DNA of 64,000 nucleotides from Spinellus fusiger. Lineage: Eukaryota; Mucoromycota; Mucoromycetes; Mucorales; Phycomycetaceae. The notes below the pieces were generated by a model that searched no databases, was not told the DNA's origin, and saw only the letters and a list, made by a program, of their open reading frames with translations. Every line of letters starts with the position of its first letter. Positions within the stretch are counted from its first letter, which is position 1. The stretch spans positions 124,001-188,000 of the forward strand of contig JALLLS010000055.1 in NCBI GenBank assembly GCA_025094145.1, read 5' to 3'. Of this stretch, positions 10,956 through 24,300 are shown piece by piece. The position numbers and the translations under genes are program-made.

Positions 10956-13914
10956 AAGACCATACTACATACATTGCCTCGTACTAAAGATATAAAGTTT
11001 AAACTCGTATGTCATGTTTATGCAGTGTGAAGGATTTGGATTCTCAAGAGTGCGTATACGAGGCAACTTTTAGTCTAGAAAGAGCAGTCCAAGTTCAACT
11101 TTGTTTAGTAATGGTAAAATAAAATAATAATCCTGTGATAAACAATGATTGCTTGACTCTTGTACTAGAGTCTGCCAAAAATTACTATCAGAGCATTGAG
11201 GTGTGATGGATGATCAGTCCACGGCAGCTCAACTGTCAAGGAGAGTAGTCATCAAATCCACCCAACTTTACAATGTCTGCTTAAACAGGTCTACAGGGCA
11301 CGATGTAGTTTCCAAAGAGAGTTGTTTTTGGTGATATAGTCCCGGTAAACTAATCATTTATAAAAGCACATTTATAATTTCTATTAAAAAAACCACAACC
11401 ATTTTCCTAGTGATATCTGATTTCAGTCTTTAGTCTGTGTAAATAGGTTTCAAGAGAGGAGTAGTGCAAGGAAAATGAGGGTACTATAGGATGCACTGGA
11501 GAAGAGTGAATGAGTTTTGATAGCAGATGGAAATGCACCGATGGTGTCTACTGTCTTAAAGGCAGTGAAGTAAAATAAAATAAAGTAAGACTGTGGTTGA
11601 GTCTAATGATGACTAGACTTTGTAGTAATGATCATTGTCGTTGAATCGTAATAAAGCAACAGACAATTCGATGAAAAGTATAACCATTAGGCTTGCTAAC
11701 ATTACACTTTATATATGAATTTAACAAATAAGCATCACAGAAAACAACTCACATTGGGCTTACACATAAGCAGGCATTTGAAAGGTACTATCAGACTATT
11801 GGCTTAATGTGAAGACCCCTCTTTGACGGGTATGTTCTTATTATATTAATAATGATTTATTTCTATTTTCTACTCTACACTATAGTTAGTGGAATTTTAG
11901 AAAGACAATATATATATATATAACATAATCATATAATAGTCGAAAATGACTTGGCACTTCAAGGATGAGTCTCTCTTCTTCAAAAGATGTAAAGAAGTTA
12001 TAATAAGATAAAGAAAAAAAGAAAAAAGAAAAAGACAATTTTGATCGCTAGTTTATAGTTTTTTTTAAAAAAGGAGTCTATCTGTTAGATTCGTGACTTC
12101 ATCTGCTTCGATGGAGGAAACCCCCCACCTAAATGAATTTTTAAAATAAAATAAAATAAAATAAAAAACAGCAACAAAGACAACAACAACAGTAGCAAAA
12201 TTAAAGCTAACACAAAGGTTTATCTTTTGGTAACATATTCTATGATTCCTTTGGACTTATTGAATTTAAAGGAAGCAGTAGTATAGGAATATTTTCATAA
12301 TATACATGTATGTGATGAGTTCAGCAGACAAGAAAGATCCTATCATGCCATCAGTTTAAAAGGAGATTCTAACTATATAGTCGGAGTGTTACTCACAACC
12401 ATACACCAAGTACTGGCTATGGATAAGATGAATAGCACTGTACATTTTCTGCCCTTTTTTCTTTTCTCTTGTTGTGATAAACGTAGTCTATAAAACTAGA
12501 TAGTTCCTCATATGAGTATTGATCAATGTAGGCGTATTTGAATAAGAGCTATTATTTGTATAGAGATGGTGCGTATTTGACAACAGCAGAGGAATCGGCG
12601 AAAAGAAATTATCGGCATTATGTAAGTCTACAGCTAACCCTCTCACTCTATTACCTCTCTCATACAACCAGACAAGCCAACAGTAGTTTAATAGCTCAGA
12701 GAACACATATATCCAATGGATTTAATAGATTGGTTTAGTTGTTTTTTCATTTATATTTATAAATAAAAACTCACATTGATTGTATTGACAGTGTTTGATA
12801 TTGCAGCCTCAATGAGCAAGCCACAAGCTGATGGCTATATCACAAAGCTGATAGTAATAGTCACTTTCAATCGCCTGTAATTGTGTTAAAAAAAACTTGG
12901 TTACAGCCTTTGTCAATTAACAAACAGTAAGTCTATTTGTTGAAACAAAATCAGACAGTGACAGATAGAATGAGCATTCTCTGTGGATAAAGTGGAAAAG
13001 AGAAAAGAAAACTTAGACGTTTGTGATCAACAAATGGATGCTCTATAAAACTGCCTCAATTGTCATCCAGAAAGCTTCCTATTTCATCATATAATATTTC
13101 TTTCTATGTCTGTACAGTGACATGAATATTACATTTCATCTGGGTCCACAAAATCTATGTAGTTCATAGACTACTGATATATATGTGATGGATTCTCTAG
13201 TTATATTCACAAAGAAAAGTTAATTTCCAGCTGACTCATTTGTTTGCTATCATTAATAGCATCATTTTTGGTTTTTAGTTGTGAAAATGAAATTTCTAGC
13301 TAGCCTGGCCTTATTATAGAGATAAAAGTATAAATGCTAGAGAAGGTGTGTACAATAAGGTATGCTATTTTTTTTCCTTCCAAACCTTAGGTCCATCATC
13401 TGCATAGGTTGTGGTTACCGAGTTTTATGTATGTCCCGCGTGAGTTTACAAGTCATTATTAGCTGATACATGATCTCATCCCCCTTATCATATTGACTCT
13501 TTCTGTATCTTACGTTCAATTCAAGATATACTTTTCTTATTTGTAAATATAATTTTTTTAGAATAATATACATCTATGGTCAAGTGTTGCCGTTGGGTTT
13601 TTATTTATTTATACACAATAGGGTTTAAATATTAGCATATATTTATGATAGACCGGACTTGATGGACTTTATACAAATATTGTTTATTAATTGCTTTAAA
13701 GTGTCTCGAATAATCTCTTCTTTTCAGATATACCCTTACTATCTAGTAATGTTTTTTTAATATAAAGAAGAAATGGACGCTACTCGATGGTGTCTTTATG
13801 TATCAAGTCTGTATGATTAAATTTATATAATTCAATAGAACACATATACAGAAGGTATATATATGTACTTTAGAACAGGCACAATCTTGGTGATATCTGT
13901 ACCTTACTCTATTA

Positions 13915-13940
13915 TTCTTTCTTTCTTTCTTTCTTTCTGG
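13915..13940. repeat. (TTTC)n microsatellite, left arm
   Basis: About six TTTC units, mirrored as AAAG units near 21541-21565 in the right arm. Confidence 0.85.
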
Positions 13941-14118
13941 ATTAATAGTAATGAATACAGTTTAAGCTATGTTGTGTAGAAAGATATCTTACGTTTAAAT
14001 TTATCAGTTTATTAAAACCTACAACTTTGATATAGCTCCAAAATTAAAATAGAAAATCTCATCAAGAGAACGTGTGTATGAATAAATTAAATTAAATTAA
14101 ATTAAAATGAGAAAGTTC

Positions 14119-14574
14119 TTAAGCCCAGTTCCACCAGACCTTGACACGACCCTGATCACGGTTAGCAATGCGGTCGAAAGCAACAGGACTGAGATCAATA
14201 GCTCCCCATTTGCATCCAGGGCAGGTGTCAGTCTAAGAAGAGAAGAGTGAGTGCCCATTCGATAAAACGTCAATTTTTACATATCAACTTACAATCTTAG
14301 CTCTGACATATCCCTTGGGACCCCATACGTTGATGTACTTGTTGCACTTGGAGTTATTGTTGGGGTTAGCACCGTTGGCCATTTGCTGCCAGTTGATAGC
14401 AACAATAAGTTCAGAGTCATGGTGGAGCTGACCGCAAGAGCCAAGACCGACACCGGGGTTGTAGTAGGTGGCATCACCATAGATGTTGCCGCGCTTTTCA
14501 GCATCAGAAGCAGAAGCTATTTGAGCAGCAGAAGCAAGAAGGAAGAAGGAAGCAAAGCGAACAATGGCGTACAT
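14119..14574 (-). CDS. Small secreted double-psi beta-barrel (expansin/RlpA-like) protein, left copy
   Basis: Two exons on the minus strand, 14574-14293 and 14232-14119, encode 131 residues. Residues 1-22 are a clear signal peptide. A Lys-Arg at 27-28 is a likely Kex2 processing site just before the mature start GNIYGDATYYNPG. The fold markers are GDATYYNPGVGLGSCG, the DTCPGC motif (98-101) and DLSPVAFDRIA, typical of barwin-like/RlpA-like double-psi beta-barrels such as small fungal expansin-like proteins. Four cysteines (47, 77, 98, 101) could form two disulfides. Such proteins act outside the cell, often on walls or as protease inhibitors; the exact role cannot be read from sequence. An identical copy lies inverted at 20906-21361. 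Confidence 0.88.
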
Positions 14575-14580
14575 GTTTAG

Positions 14581-14666
14581 AGAGAAGAAGATGATATTGA
14601 GTTTGAGATAAGTATCTATAGAGTTTGAGATAAGTATCTATAGAGTTTGATGACAGTGCTTATATA
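14581..14666 (-). promoter_or_regulatory. TATA box and 22-bp tandem leader repeat, left copy
   Basis: TATATAAG at 14659-14666 (minus) lies 85 bp upstream of the start codon. Between it and the ATG is a 22-bp unit (CAAACTCTATAGATACTTAT and two more bases) present twice plus a partial third copy, probably in the 5' UTR. It mirrors 20814-20905. Confidence 0.6.
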
Positions 14667-15544
14667 CTCTTTTACCTTTTCCGTGGTTTAAAAACATCAG
14701 AAAAAGCTACATTTACAAATCTATCTCGATTGCTTGTTCTATGCAGAATAATTTCACTTGAAACTTAGGTGAGAGATGATTGGATTAGAGTATGATTACT
14801 TTCCATTTTTGGAATAATATAGGGGCTTTACAGACAACAATTAAAGGGCTCTATAATAGGCCTGTAGTGTTCAATTGAAGTATATTGGGATCTACTTTTC
14901 TAACATTGACATTGTTTATTTTCTTGTACTTTGTTATATTAAATCTCTCTTCTCTACATATAAAAGGCTGATAGCAGACTCAAGCTATAGTGTTGGCTAT
15001 AGGAACATACATGAAATTTAAATTGACAGTTGTGTATATCATATCATATCATATTTAATTAACTCCAACATGATTTTTTTATTCATTAAAAACACAAGTC
15101 TTCTGTTCATTGTCTTGTCCATGTTTCTTTTTTTCATTTAATTTAATTGAACATTAGTTCTCAATTTTCTATTACTTTACGTGTAACCTAAATTGACTGG
15201 CAGCCGTTTGTTTCTTTTCTATTGTGTATCTTTGGGATCAGATCAAATGAGGAAATATTTTTTAATTTTTAAATGAATTCCGGGGATGGTGCCAATTGCT
15301 TTGTTGATTTTGGTATAATTTACATCTATAGTTAATAAGAGCGCTGTAAGCAAAAGGTGTAATAATTTTAGCAGTTTGAGGAAAGTAATATAAGACGATA
15401 GAATGCAGTAAAACATACTTGGATAAAGACACAGATACCAATATGATATAAGATAGATTTGAATGAAAAAGACTTATGATATCTAAAGTTTCAACTAAAC
15501 AAAAGAATATGAGAAAACAGTTGTTTATCAATGACTGTATGGCT

Positions 15545-15645
15545 CTCATATATATATCTCATATATATCTCGTATATATCTCATATATCTCTCATATATC
15601 TCTCATATATCTCTCATATATCTCTCATATATATGTATATATATG
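15545..15645. repeat. TATATCTC-type tandem repeat, left arm
   Basis: About ten imperfect units of CATATATCTCT type. Mirrored at about 19835-19935. They underlie spurious Ile/Ser/Tyr-rich frames. Confidence 0.85.
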
Positions 15646-17085
15646 TATAAAACAGTACAAATTAAAATGGTACTCTCTAATATTAAATCTAAAACTCTAT
15701 CATAGAGCTAGAGATCTCTTTCGTGTTAAATTATTTATCCGGTCTAATCAGTTACACCGAAAGATCTTTCTATTTATTCTACTATTACACACTGGAGAAA
15801 TATGTCAGTGTCAGTACTTTTGGTACTCGACTCTCTCGTTTATTTTCAAGATTTTCTCTTGCGTGATTGTCACCTACATTAAGACCCAAGTTCAATACTA
15901 GGAGGTTTATCCAATCATTTCTAGAAGCATTAATCAAGCCATTGACAATATTCTAATAGTTCTTTTTTTGCTAAATATATCTACTTAATATAAATAAACA
16001 TTAATATCTAAAGAGCCAATGTTATATGCACATTAAAAGCTATTGAATATTATTAGTTTCTCAGTAAAATGTAACGGATATAGCATCAATGTATTTTGTG
16101 AAAACAATGGCCGGGTGTTTTGACAAACCAATTTTAATAGATATATCATCTTGCATCTAAAGAATTGTGTATGGTCATTCTGTTTATGAAAATAAAAATA
16201 AAAAGCCGTATTTAGATAAGATAGACATCGTATTACTACATAAAATTAGACTCTAACGCGTCACTTCTAGTCTTACTACATTTAAAATAAAATACAACCT
16301 TATTATTTTTTGTTCATATATAAATCACCTCTCAAGGCTTATGGAAAATGGTTTGGATACAGATATAATGATAAAAATACCAAACAAAGTATTGTAATTT
16401 GTCTTTCTATTACTTTGTGTGTGTGGAAATAGACAAGACCTTAAATAAACTATTATAAAATGAAAATATTTCAAGTCATTTTTGGTGAAAATCAAAACCT
16501 ACAGTTGTAAATAAACAGTCTAATGCCATAAACAGGTATCTTTATCACAAGTATTTCACAGCCATATTCCCAGGTTCTATTGATATATCACAGTCTTTGT
16601 ATTGTTACTATCTGCTAAACTCAATCTCAAAGCAATTCAAAAAGAGATGTTTATTACTTCACGTCTTTGTAGTCCCAGGCTATGACACTTTTTATTATGT
16701 TTTTGCCTTAGTACTCAAATAATTTTTGAGAATACGATTTAGTCGTACAACAATTTACTTTCTTTTAGGTTATTTTCGCTTATTTTGTCGTCAATGGCTT
16801 GTTAGTCCAAAGGAAATCCGGTCAGTTAACAGGTAGTTAAACTCTGATGTTTATTATTTCATAACATTGTGTCTTTTATAATTTTCTACTACTAGTATTT
16901 AGCTTCAGGGGTATGTTATTGAATACTACAAACTATCATCATCCCTTAGTATTCAATGGCATCCCCTTCTCAGTTTAGTAGTAGGAGTTGGTATTTCCAA
17001 AAAGGGTTGTAGTTCCAATTATAGAAAATGTCTTTACGACAATTTTCATTTATTTATTATTAATTCTCAAAGCTGATAACTTATA

Positions 17086-18393
17086 CAGTCACACAACATT
17101 AGAAAGGGTACGACCTCATAAGTTATAAAATTTTAAACATGATTCATCTTCCTTTTACCAAAGAATCACATTCCATTAAATAATCTCAACTGTTAAACAT
17201 AGAATATTCAACTAAAAACTCTATAGTTTATAATAAGCTGGAAGAAAGAGAGCAATAGGGTGTTTACTGACTTAAATAAGAGAAATACTCCATGGGTAGT
17301 ATTTCAAAGGTCATTGGCATTAGTAAGACTACTGGTACACTTCTACCTAAGCCTCGTTCTGGTGCACCAAAAAAACTAAACGAGAGAGACCTCATACAGC
17401 TTAAGGTTATTCTAAGAGGCATCCCATTTGCCTCGTATAACTATATAATTTTGGAGCTTAAGGCACATGAAATAATCATTTGTAGAGCAACATTAATCAA
17501 ATACATACACCAGATTGGGTCTGGTTCCTACTTTTCAACACACAAGCCAAGGCTTTATGAATAAAACATGAAAAAAAGACTTCATTGAGCGAAGGAACGG
17601 GTCAATTGGACCCTTAAGGACCAGAGACGCGTTGTATGGTCTGATGAGTCACTGTTCGAAGCAGAAGGTTACCAGAGAGGAGAAAAAGTAATTCAAAAGA
17701 TTGGAGAAAGATACAAGGCTGATCATATCATACCTACAACAAAATAGGGGAAAGTTAGCATAATTATTTAGAGCTGTTTCTTGGCTGGTGAATTTGGGCC
17801 TTTGGTCTTTGTTGATGGCACTGTAAATCAAAACATATATGTCAACATTTTGGCAGGAAAATTTCTGCCATGGTTCATTGAATTGTATCATAAAGTAAGA
17901 TAGTGAGTTTCTGTTACAATAAAAGGGTGATATATGTCATACTGGGGACTATGCCAGAGGGTGGAAAGAGACGCATCAAATTAAGGTGCTTTGAGTACTG
18001 GCCCACACAATTCTCTGACTTGAACTCAATTGAACACATATGATGAGCCTTGAAAAGACAAATTGAAGAAAAAATATTATCTAGTACCAATGTATAAAGT
18101 GTGAGGGCTCTACTTGCAGAAGAGTGGGAGAGAGTTGGTGTTGAACTTACACAACAATACATTCAAAGTATGGACGGCAGGTGTCAGGCAGTTATTGATG
18201 CCAAAAGTGGCCTAAAAATATTAAATAAAACCTTTTATATATAATAATATAAACAATATGTTAAACCAACTTTGTGTTGAATTTGAGGTCATTAGTATGT
18301 ATTTTGAAGCCGTAGCCTTTTCATATATAAAGCATATTCTTTCTCAGGATTTCAAAAAAGAAAAACTGTACCCTTTCTAATGTTGTGTGACTG
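17086..18393 (+). mobile_element. Tc1-like element at the exact centre of the palindrome
   Basis: Terminal inverted repeats of about 26 bp begin CAGTCACACAAC at 17086 and, in reverse complement, at 18393. TA dinucleotides flank both ends (17084-17085 and 18394-18395). Total length 1308 bp, standard for Tc1 elements. The inside (17112-18367) is the only sequence in the 10.7-24.7 kb block that is not mirrored. It encodes a broken transposase on the plus strand. Removing the element and one TA leaves a perfect palindrome centred on TTATATAA. Confidence 0.85.
17292..18230 (+). pseudogene. Degenerate Tc1 (DD34E) transposase in the central element
   Basis: Recognisable pieces lie in order but in different frames with stops. 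A helix-turn-helix-like start (17292-17564) carries KPRSGAPKKLNERD and a TLIKYIHQIG second helix region. Then comes a first catalytic segment with VVWSDESLFE around 17635. Next is VFVDGTVNQNIYVNIL near 17805. Last is a C-terminal block near 17990 with FSDLNSIEHIWALKRQIEE carrying the catalytic glutamate. Canonical Tc1 has PQSPDLNPIEHLW here. Stops and frameshifts mean it cannot make an active enzyme. Confidence 0.75.
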
Positions 18394-19834
18394 TATAAGT
18401 TATCAGCTTTGAGAATTAATAATAAATAAATGAAAATTGTCGTAAAGACATTTTCTATAATTGGAACTACAACCCTTTTTGGAAATACCAACTCCTACTA
18501 CTAAACTGAGAAGGGGATGCCATTGAATACTAAGGGATGATGATAGTTTGTAGTATTCAATAACATACCCCTGAAGCTAAATACTAGTAGTAGAAAATTA
18601 TAAAAGACACAATGTTATGAAATAATAAACATCAGAGTTTAACTACCTGTTAACTGACCGGATTTCCTTTGGACTAACAAGCCATTGACGACAAAATAAG
18701 CGAAAATAACCTAAAAGAAAGTAAATTGTTGTACGACTAAATCGTATTCTCAAAAATTATTTGAGTACTAAGGCAAAAACATAATAAAAAGTGTCATAGC
18801 CTGGGACTACAAAGACGTGAAGTAATAAACATCTCTTTTTTGAATTGCTTTGAGATTGAGTTTAGCAGATAGTAACAATACAAAGACTGTGATATATCAA
18901 TAGAACCTGGGAATATGGCTGTGAAATACTTGTGATAAAGATACCTGTTTATGGCATTAGACTGTTTATTTACAACTGTAGGTTTTGATTTTCACCAAAA
19001 ATGACTTGAAATATTTTCATTTTATAATAGTTTATTTAAGGTCTTGTCTATTTCCACACACACAAAGTAATAGAAAGACAAATTACAATACTTTGTTTGG
19101 TATTTTTATCATTATATCTGTATCCAAACCATTTTCCATAAGCCTTGAGAGGTGATTTATATATGAACAAAAAATAATAAGGTTGTATTTTATTTTAAAT
19201 GTAGTAAGACTAGAAGTGACGCGTTAGAGTCTAATTTTATGTAGTAATACGATGTCTATCTTATCTAAATACGGCTTTTTATTTTTATTTTCATAAACAG
19301 AATGACCATACACAATTCTTTAGATGCAAGATGATATATCTATTAAAATTGGTTTGTCAAAACACCCGGCCATTGTTTTCACAAAATACATTGATGCTAT
19401 ATCCGTTACATTTTACTGAGAAACTAATAATATTCAATAGCTTTTAATGTGCATATAACATTGGCTCTTTAGATATTAATGTTTATTTATATTAAGTAGA
19501 TATATTTAGCAAAAAAAGAACTATTAGAATATTGTCAATGGCTTGATTAATGCTTCTAGAAATGATTGGATAAACCTCCTAGTATTGAACTTGGGTCTTA
19601 ATGTAGGTGACAATCACGCAAGAGAAAATCTTGAAAATAAACGAGAGAGTCGAGTACCAAAAGTACTGACACTGACATATTTCTCCAGTGTGTAATAGTA
19701 GAATAAATAGAAAGATCTTTCGGTGTAACTGATTAGACCGGATAAATAATTTAACACGAAAGAGATCTCTAGCTCTATGATAGAGTTTTAGATTTAATAT
19801 TAGAGAGTACCATTTTAATTTGTACTGTTTTATA

Positions 19835-19935
19835 CATATATATACATATATATGAGAGATATATGAGAGATATATGAGAGATATATGAGAGATATATGAG
19901 ATATATACGAGATATATATGAGATATATATATGAG
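19835..19935. repeat. GAGATATA-type tandem repeat, right arm
   Basis: Mirror of the TATATCTC tandem repeat at 15545-15645; about ten units of ATATATGAGAG type. Confidence 0.85.
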
Positions 19936-20813
19936 AGCCATACAGTCATTGATAAACAACTGTTTTCTCATATTCTTTTGTTTAGTTGAAACTTTAGATA
20001 TCATAAGTCTTTTTCATTCAAATCTATCTTATATCATATTGGTATCTGTGTCTTTATCCAAGTATGTTTTACTGCATTCTATCGTCTTATATTACTTTCC
20101 TCAAACTGCTAAAATTATTACACCTTTTGCTTACAGCGCTCTTATTAACTATAGATGTAAATTATACCAAAATCAACAAAGCAATTGGCACCATCCCCGG
20201 AATTCATTTAAAAATTAAAAAATATTTCCTCATTTGATCTGATCCCAAAGATACACAATAGAAAAGAAACAAACGGCTGCCAGTCAATTTAGGTTACACG
20301 TAAAGTAATAGAAAATTGAGAACTAATGTTCAATTAAATTAAATGAAAAAAAGAAACATGGACAAGACAATGAACAGAAGACTTGTGTTTTTAATGAATA
20401 AAAAAATCATGTTGGAGTTAATTAAATATGATATGATATGATATACACAACTGTCAATTTAAATTTCATGTATGTTCCTATAGCCAACACTATAGCTTGA
20501 GTCTGCTATCAGCCTTTTATATGTAGAGAAGAGAGATTTAATATAACAAAGTACAAGAAAATAAACAATGTCAATGTTAGAAAAGTAGATCCCAATATAC
20601 TTCAATTGAACACTACAGGCCTATTATAGAGCCCTTTAATTGTTGTCTGTAAAGCCCCTATATTATTCCAAAAATGGAAAGTAATCATACTCTAATCCAA
20701 TCATCTCTCACCTAAGTTTCAAGTGAAATTATTCTGCATAGAACAAGCAATCGAGATAGATTTGTAAATGTAGCTTTTTCTGATGTTTTTAAACCACGGA
20801 AAAGGTAAAAGAG

Positions 20814-20905
20814 TATATAAGCACTGTCATCAAACTCTATAGATACTTATCTCAAACTCTATAGATACTTATCTCAAACTCAATATCATCTTCTTCTCTC
20901 TAAAC
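20814..20905 (+). promoter_or_regulatory. TATA box and 22-bp tandem leader repeat, right copy
   Basis: TATATAAG at 20814-20821, then a 22-bp unit at 20831-20852 repeated at 20853-20874 and begun a third time, then a CT-rich leader to the ATG at 20906. Seen directly; promoter role inferred. Confidence 0.6.
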
Positions 20906-21361
20906 ATGTACGCCATTGTTCGCTTTGCTTCCTTCTTCCTTCTTGCTTCTGCTGCTCAAATAGCTTCTGCTTCTGATGCTGAAAAGCGCGGCAACATCTA
21001 TGGTGATGCCACCTACTACAACCCCGGTGTCGGTCTTGGCTCTTGCGGTCAGCTCCACCATGACTCTGAACTTATTGTTGCTATCAACTGGCAGCAAATG
21101 GCCAACGGTGCTAACCCCAACAATAACTCCAAGTGCAACAAGTACATCAACGTATGGGGTCCCAAGGGATATGTCAGAGCTAAGATTGTAAGTTGATATG
21201 TAAAAATTGACGTTTTATCGAATGGGCACTCACTCTTCTCTTCTTAGACTGACACCTGCCCTGGATGCAAATGGGGAGCTATTGATCTCAGTCCTGTTGC
21301 TTTCGACCGCATTGCTAACCGTGATCAGGGTCGTGTCAAGGTCTGGTGGAACTGGGCTTAA
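20906..21361 (+). CDS. Small secreted double-psi beta-barrel (expansin/RlpA-like) protein, right copy
   Basis: Exons 20906-21187 and 21248-21361 encode 131 residues, the same protein as the left copy. Signal peptide, Lys-Arg at 27-28, GDATYYNPG, DTCPGC and DLSPVAFDRIA are all intact. Promoter, leader repeats, the 60-bp intron and 3' flank are duplicated too, so both genes should be expressed alike. The palindrome therefore doubles the dose of a secreted protein. Whether both copies are transcribed is unknown. Confidence 0.88.
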
Positions 21362-24300
21362 GAACTTTCTCATTTTAATTTAATTTAATTTAATTTATTC
21401 ATACACACGTTCTCTTGATGAGATTTTCTATTTTAATTTTGGAGCTATATCAAAGTTGTAGGTTTTAATAAACTGATAAATTTAAACGTAAGATATCTTT
21501 CTACACAACATAGCTTAAACTGTATTCATTACTATTAATCCAGAAAGAAAGAAAGAAAGAAAGAATAATAGAGTAAGGTACAGATATCACCAAGATTGTG
21601 CCTGTTCTAAAGTACATATATATACCTTCTGTATATGTGTTCTATTGAATTATATAAATTTAATCATACAGACTTGATACATAAAGACACCATCGAGTAG
21701 CGTCCATTTCTTCTTTATATTAAAAAAACATTACTAGATAGTAAGGGTATATCTGAAAAGAAGAGATTATTCGAGACACTTTAAAGCAATTAATAAACAA
21801 TATTTGTATAAAGTCCATCAAGTCCGGTCTATCATAAATATATGCTAATATTTAAACCCTATTGTGTATAAATAAATAAAAACCCAACGGCAACACTTGA
21901 CCATAGATGTATATTATTCTAAAAAAATTATATTTACAAATAAGAAAAGTATATCTTGAATTGAACGTAAGATACAGAAAGAGTCAATATGATAAGGGGG
22001 ATGAGATCATGTATCAGCTAATAATGACTTGTAAACTCACGCGGGACATACATAAAACTCGGTAACCACAACCTATGCAGATGATGGACCTAAGGTTTGG
22101 AAGGAAAAAAAATAGCATACCTTATTGTACACACCTTCTCTAGCATTTATACTTTTATCTCTATAATAAGGCCAGGCTAGCTAGAAATTTCATTTTCACA
22201 ACTAAAAACCAAAAATGATGCTATTAATGATAGCAAACAAATGAGTCAGCTGGAAATTAACTTTTCTTTGTGAATATAACTAGAGAATCCATCACATATA
22301 TATCAGTAGTCTATGAACTACATAGATTTTGTGGACCCAGATGAAATGTAATATTCATGTCACTGTACAGACATAGAAAGAAATATTATATGATGAAATA
22401 GGAAGCTTTCTGGATGACAATTGAGGCAGTTTTATAGAGCATCCATTTGTTGATCACAAACGTCCAAGTTTTCTTTTCTCTTTTCCACTTTATCCACAGA
22501 GAATGCTCATTCTATCTGTCACTGTCTGATTTTGTTTCAACAAATAGACTTACTGTTTGTTAATTGACAAAGGCTGTAACCAAGTTTTTTTTAACACAAT
22601 TACAGGCGATTGAAAGTGACTATTACTATCAGCTTTGTGATATAGCCATCAGCTTGTGGCTTGCTCATTGAGGCTGCAATATCAAACACTGTCAATACAA
22701 TCAATGTGAGTTTTTATTTATAAATATAAATGAAAAAACAACTAAACCAATCTATTAAATCCATTGGATATATGTGTTCTCTGAGCTATTAAACTACTGT
22801 TGGCTTGTCTGGTTGTATGAGAGAGGTAATAGAGTGAGAGGGTTAGCTGTAGACTTACATAATGCCGATAATTTCTTTTCGCCGATTCCTCTGCTGTTGT
22901 CAAATACGCACCATCTCTATACAAATAATAGCTCTTATTCAAATACGCCTACATTGATCAATACTCATATGAGGAACTATCTAGTTTTATAGACTACGTT
23001 TATCACAACAAGAGAAAAGAAAAAAGGGCAGAAAATGTACAGTGCTATTCATCTTATCCATAGCCAGTACTTGGTGTATGGTTGTGAGTAACACTCCGAC
23101 TATATAGTTAGAATCTCCTTTTAAACTGATGGCATGATAGGATCTTTCTTGTCTGCTGAACTCATCACATACATGTATATTATGAAAATATTCCTATACT
23201 ACTGCTTCCTTTAAATTCAATAAGTCCAAAGGAATCATAGAATATGTTACCAAAAGATAAACCTTTGTGTTAGCTTTAATTTTGCTACTGTTGTTGTTGT
23301 CTTTGTTGCTGTTTTTTATTTTATTTTATTTTATTTTAAAAATTCATTTAGGTGGGGGGTTTCCTCCATCGAAGCAGATGAAGTCACGAATCTAACAGAT
23401 AGACTCCTTTTTTAAAAAAAACTATAAACTAGCGATCAAAATTGTCTTTTTCTTTTTTCTTTTTTTCTTTATCTTATTATAACTTCTTTACATCTTTTGA
23501 AGAAGAGAGACTCATCCTTGAAGTGCCAAGTCATTTTCGACTATTATATGATTATGTTATATATATATATATTGTCTTTCTAAAATTCCACTAACTATAG
23601 TGTAGAGTAGAAAATAGAAATAAATCATTATTAATATAATAAGAACATACCCGTCAAAGAGGGGTCTTCACATTAAGCCAATAGTCTGATAGTACCTTTC
23701 AAATGCCTGCTTATGTGTAAGCCCAATGTGAGTTGTTTTCTGTGATGCTTATTTGTTAAATTCATATATAAAGTGTAATGTTAGCAAGCCTAATGGTTAT
23801 ACTTTTCATCGAATTGTCTGTTGCTTTATTACGATTCAACGACAATGATCATTACTACAAAGTCTAGTCATCATTAGACTCAACCACAGTCTTACTTTAT
23901 TTTATTTTACTTCACTGCCTTTAAGACAGTAGACACCATCGGTGCATTTCCATCTGCTATCAAAACTCATTCACTCTTCTCCAGTGCATCCTATAGTACC
24001 CTCATTTTCCTTGCACTACTCCTCTCTTGAAACCTATTTACACAGACTAAAGACTGAAATCAGATATCACTAGGAAAATGGTTGTGGTTTTTTAATAGAA
24101 ATTATAAATGTGCTTTTATAAATGATTAGTTTACCGGGACTATATCACCAAAACAACTCTCTTTGGAAACTACATCGTGCCCTGTAGACCTGTTTAAGCA
24201 GACATTGTAAAGTTGGGTGGATTTGATGACTACTCTCCTTGACAGTTGAGCTGCCGTGGACTGATCATCCATCACACCTCAATGCTCTGATAGTAATTTT

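Larger units (their letters stand above)
10747..17085 (+). repeat. Left arm of a giant inverted repeat (palindrome), about 6.34 kb
   Basis: This arm is the reverse complement of 18394-24731. Paired positions sum to 35480 over most of the arm, to 35478 near the outer ends and to 35479 near the centre, because of one-base homopolymer differences. Differences I found: A/G at 10775 against the right copy, and one-base length changes in runs near 11326, 11387 and 16640. Open frames recur exactly, for example 12488-12706 with 22774-22992. The arm holds one good gene (14119-14574), a possible coding relic at the outer end, several microsatellites and otherwise AT-rich DNA with nothing recognisable at 10956-14118 or 14667-17085. 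Confidence 0.95.

Noticed and set aside
12488..12738. Overlapping 66- and 72-codon frames on opposite strands, mirrored at 22742-22992
   Set aside because: No recognisable domain, no splice partners, and the two strands overlap; chance frames in AT-rich DNA.
14289..14504. Second frame over the double-psi beta-barrel exon
   Set aside because: Shadow frame; the real frame has the signal peptide, the cysteines and a continuing second exon.
15476..15901. 141-codon frame, and its mirror at 19579-20004
   Set aside because: Built largely on the TATATCTC tandem repeat, with an Ile/Ser/Tyr-rich AT-driven composition and no family resemblance. Mirroring is due to the palindrome, not conservation.
17106..18373. 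GGGTACCC read as the palindrome centre
   Set aside because: The symmetry does extend inward to GGGTAC, but those last 26 bp start with CAGT after TA and are better explained as the Tc1 terminal repeats, placing the true centre at the flanking TA.
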